DNA from: Planctomycetaceae bacterium
GTDB taxonomy: Bacteria; Planctomycetota; Planctomycetia; Pirellulales; UBA1268
NCBI GenBank assembly: GCA_902629495.1
Contig: CACORA010000040.1
Span: 1 to 14,650, forward strand
Length of the DNA stretch: 14,650 nucleotides
Direction of reading: 5' to 3'
Shown: one piece after another, positions 14,519-14,650 of the stretch
Numbering within the stretch: position 1 is the first letter of the stretch
Layout of the letters: every line of letters begins with the position of its first letter
Notes under the pieces: model-generated
Seen by the model: only the letters and a program-made list of their open reading frames with translations
Databases searched by the model: none
Told to the model about the DNA's origin: nothing
Translations under genes and position numbers: made by a program

Positions 14519-14650
14519 CTAGTACGATTTCACGGCTTGACTGACGCCTTGTTTGTCCTTGAGCATGTGGTTCGTCCATTCAACCACACGATAAGCAGCC
14601 ATAAGTTCTGCAGGGCTGAAGTAACGCTCATCTGGATAGCCTCCTGCACG
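14519..14650 (-). CDS. 3' end of an unidentified gene (partial, runs off window)
   Basis: The last 43 codons of a minus-strand frame enter from the right edge and stop with TAG at 14519-14521. The translation begins RAGGYPDERYFSPAELMAAY and continues with VVEWTNHMLKD. It has the balanced composition of a real protein and a probable terminator after it. I do not recognise the family from this fragment. It points the same way as the ABC operon but is separated from it by about 200 bp and the terminator. Confidence 0.65.
   Translation of the reverse strand, partial: RAGGYPDERYFSPAELMAAYRVVEWTNHMLKDKQGVSQAVKSY

Noticed and set aside
1..14650. Mobile element, CRISPR array, toxin-antitoxin or defence island
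   Set aside because: No transposase, integrase, regular spaced repeats, tRNA-associated duplication or defence-type domains were seen; the genes are housekeeping or envelope genes.

Overview
The window looks like chromosome from a planctomycete-type bacterium (phylum Planctomycetota), with GC near the middle of the range by eye. I infer this from four things: two membrane-anchored squalene-cyclase-fold paralogues of a kind common in that phylum, an unusual FabZ with an extended N-terminus, a bL33 of planctomycete type, and an ABC exporter operon whose permease carries a very large extracytoplasmic insert. LpxK indicates a Gram-negative cell plan with lipid A. Several genes lack a visible Shine-Dalgarno sequence. 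No integrase, transposase, CRISPR array, tRNA or rRNA was seen. The content is mostly ordinary housekeeping and envelope genes.

Layout. Bases 1-260 hold a 14-bp tandem repeat, a strong hairpin and a possible promoter. Then follow lpxK (+, 261-1388) and a short gene for ribosomal protein bL33 (rpmG, -, 1327-1494) that overlaps the 3' end of lpxK tail to tail. Next are two tandem paralogues (+, 1787-3280 and 3462-5006), each with an N-terminal membrane anchor, a long disordered linker and a C-terminal alpha/alpha-toroid domain. They are followed by a small glycine-rich membrane protein (5036-5542), a 32-residue highly basic protein with a near-consensus promoter (5646-5744), fabZ (5791-6309), trmB (6351-7004), a 411-bp gap, proB (7416-8588) and a CorC/HlyC-type CBS membrane protein (8598-9887). 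The right third runs on the minus strand as a compact operon, read from 14312 to 9988: ABC ATPase, large permease, and a membrane-anchored TPR-like protein whose start overlaps the permease stop (ATGA). At the right edge is the 3' end of another minus-strand gene, with a probable terminator.

How the genes work together. LpxK (lipid A kinase) and FabZ (hydroxyacyl-ACP dehydratase) fit lipid A and fatty-acid supply. bL33, TrmB and perhaps the small basic protein belong to translation. The ABC operon is probably an export or envelope-remodelling complex. The most interesting feature is the tandem pair of toroid proteins. Both anchors carry a Ser-x3-His pair like the one in the TonB transmembrane helix, and both toroids carry a three-cysteine cluster in the same place. 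Together these raise the possibility of periplasmic toroid proteins attached to an ExbBD-type motor. This is a hypothesis: no exbB/exbD gene lies in the window.
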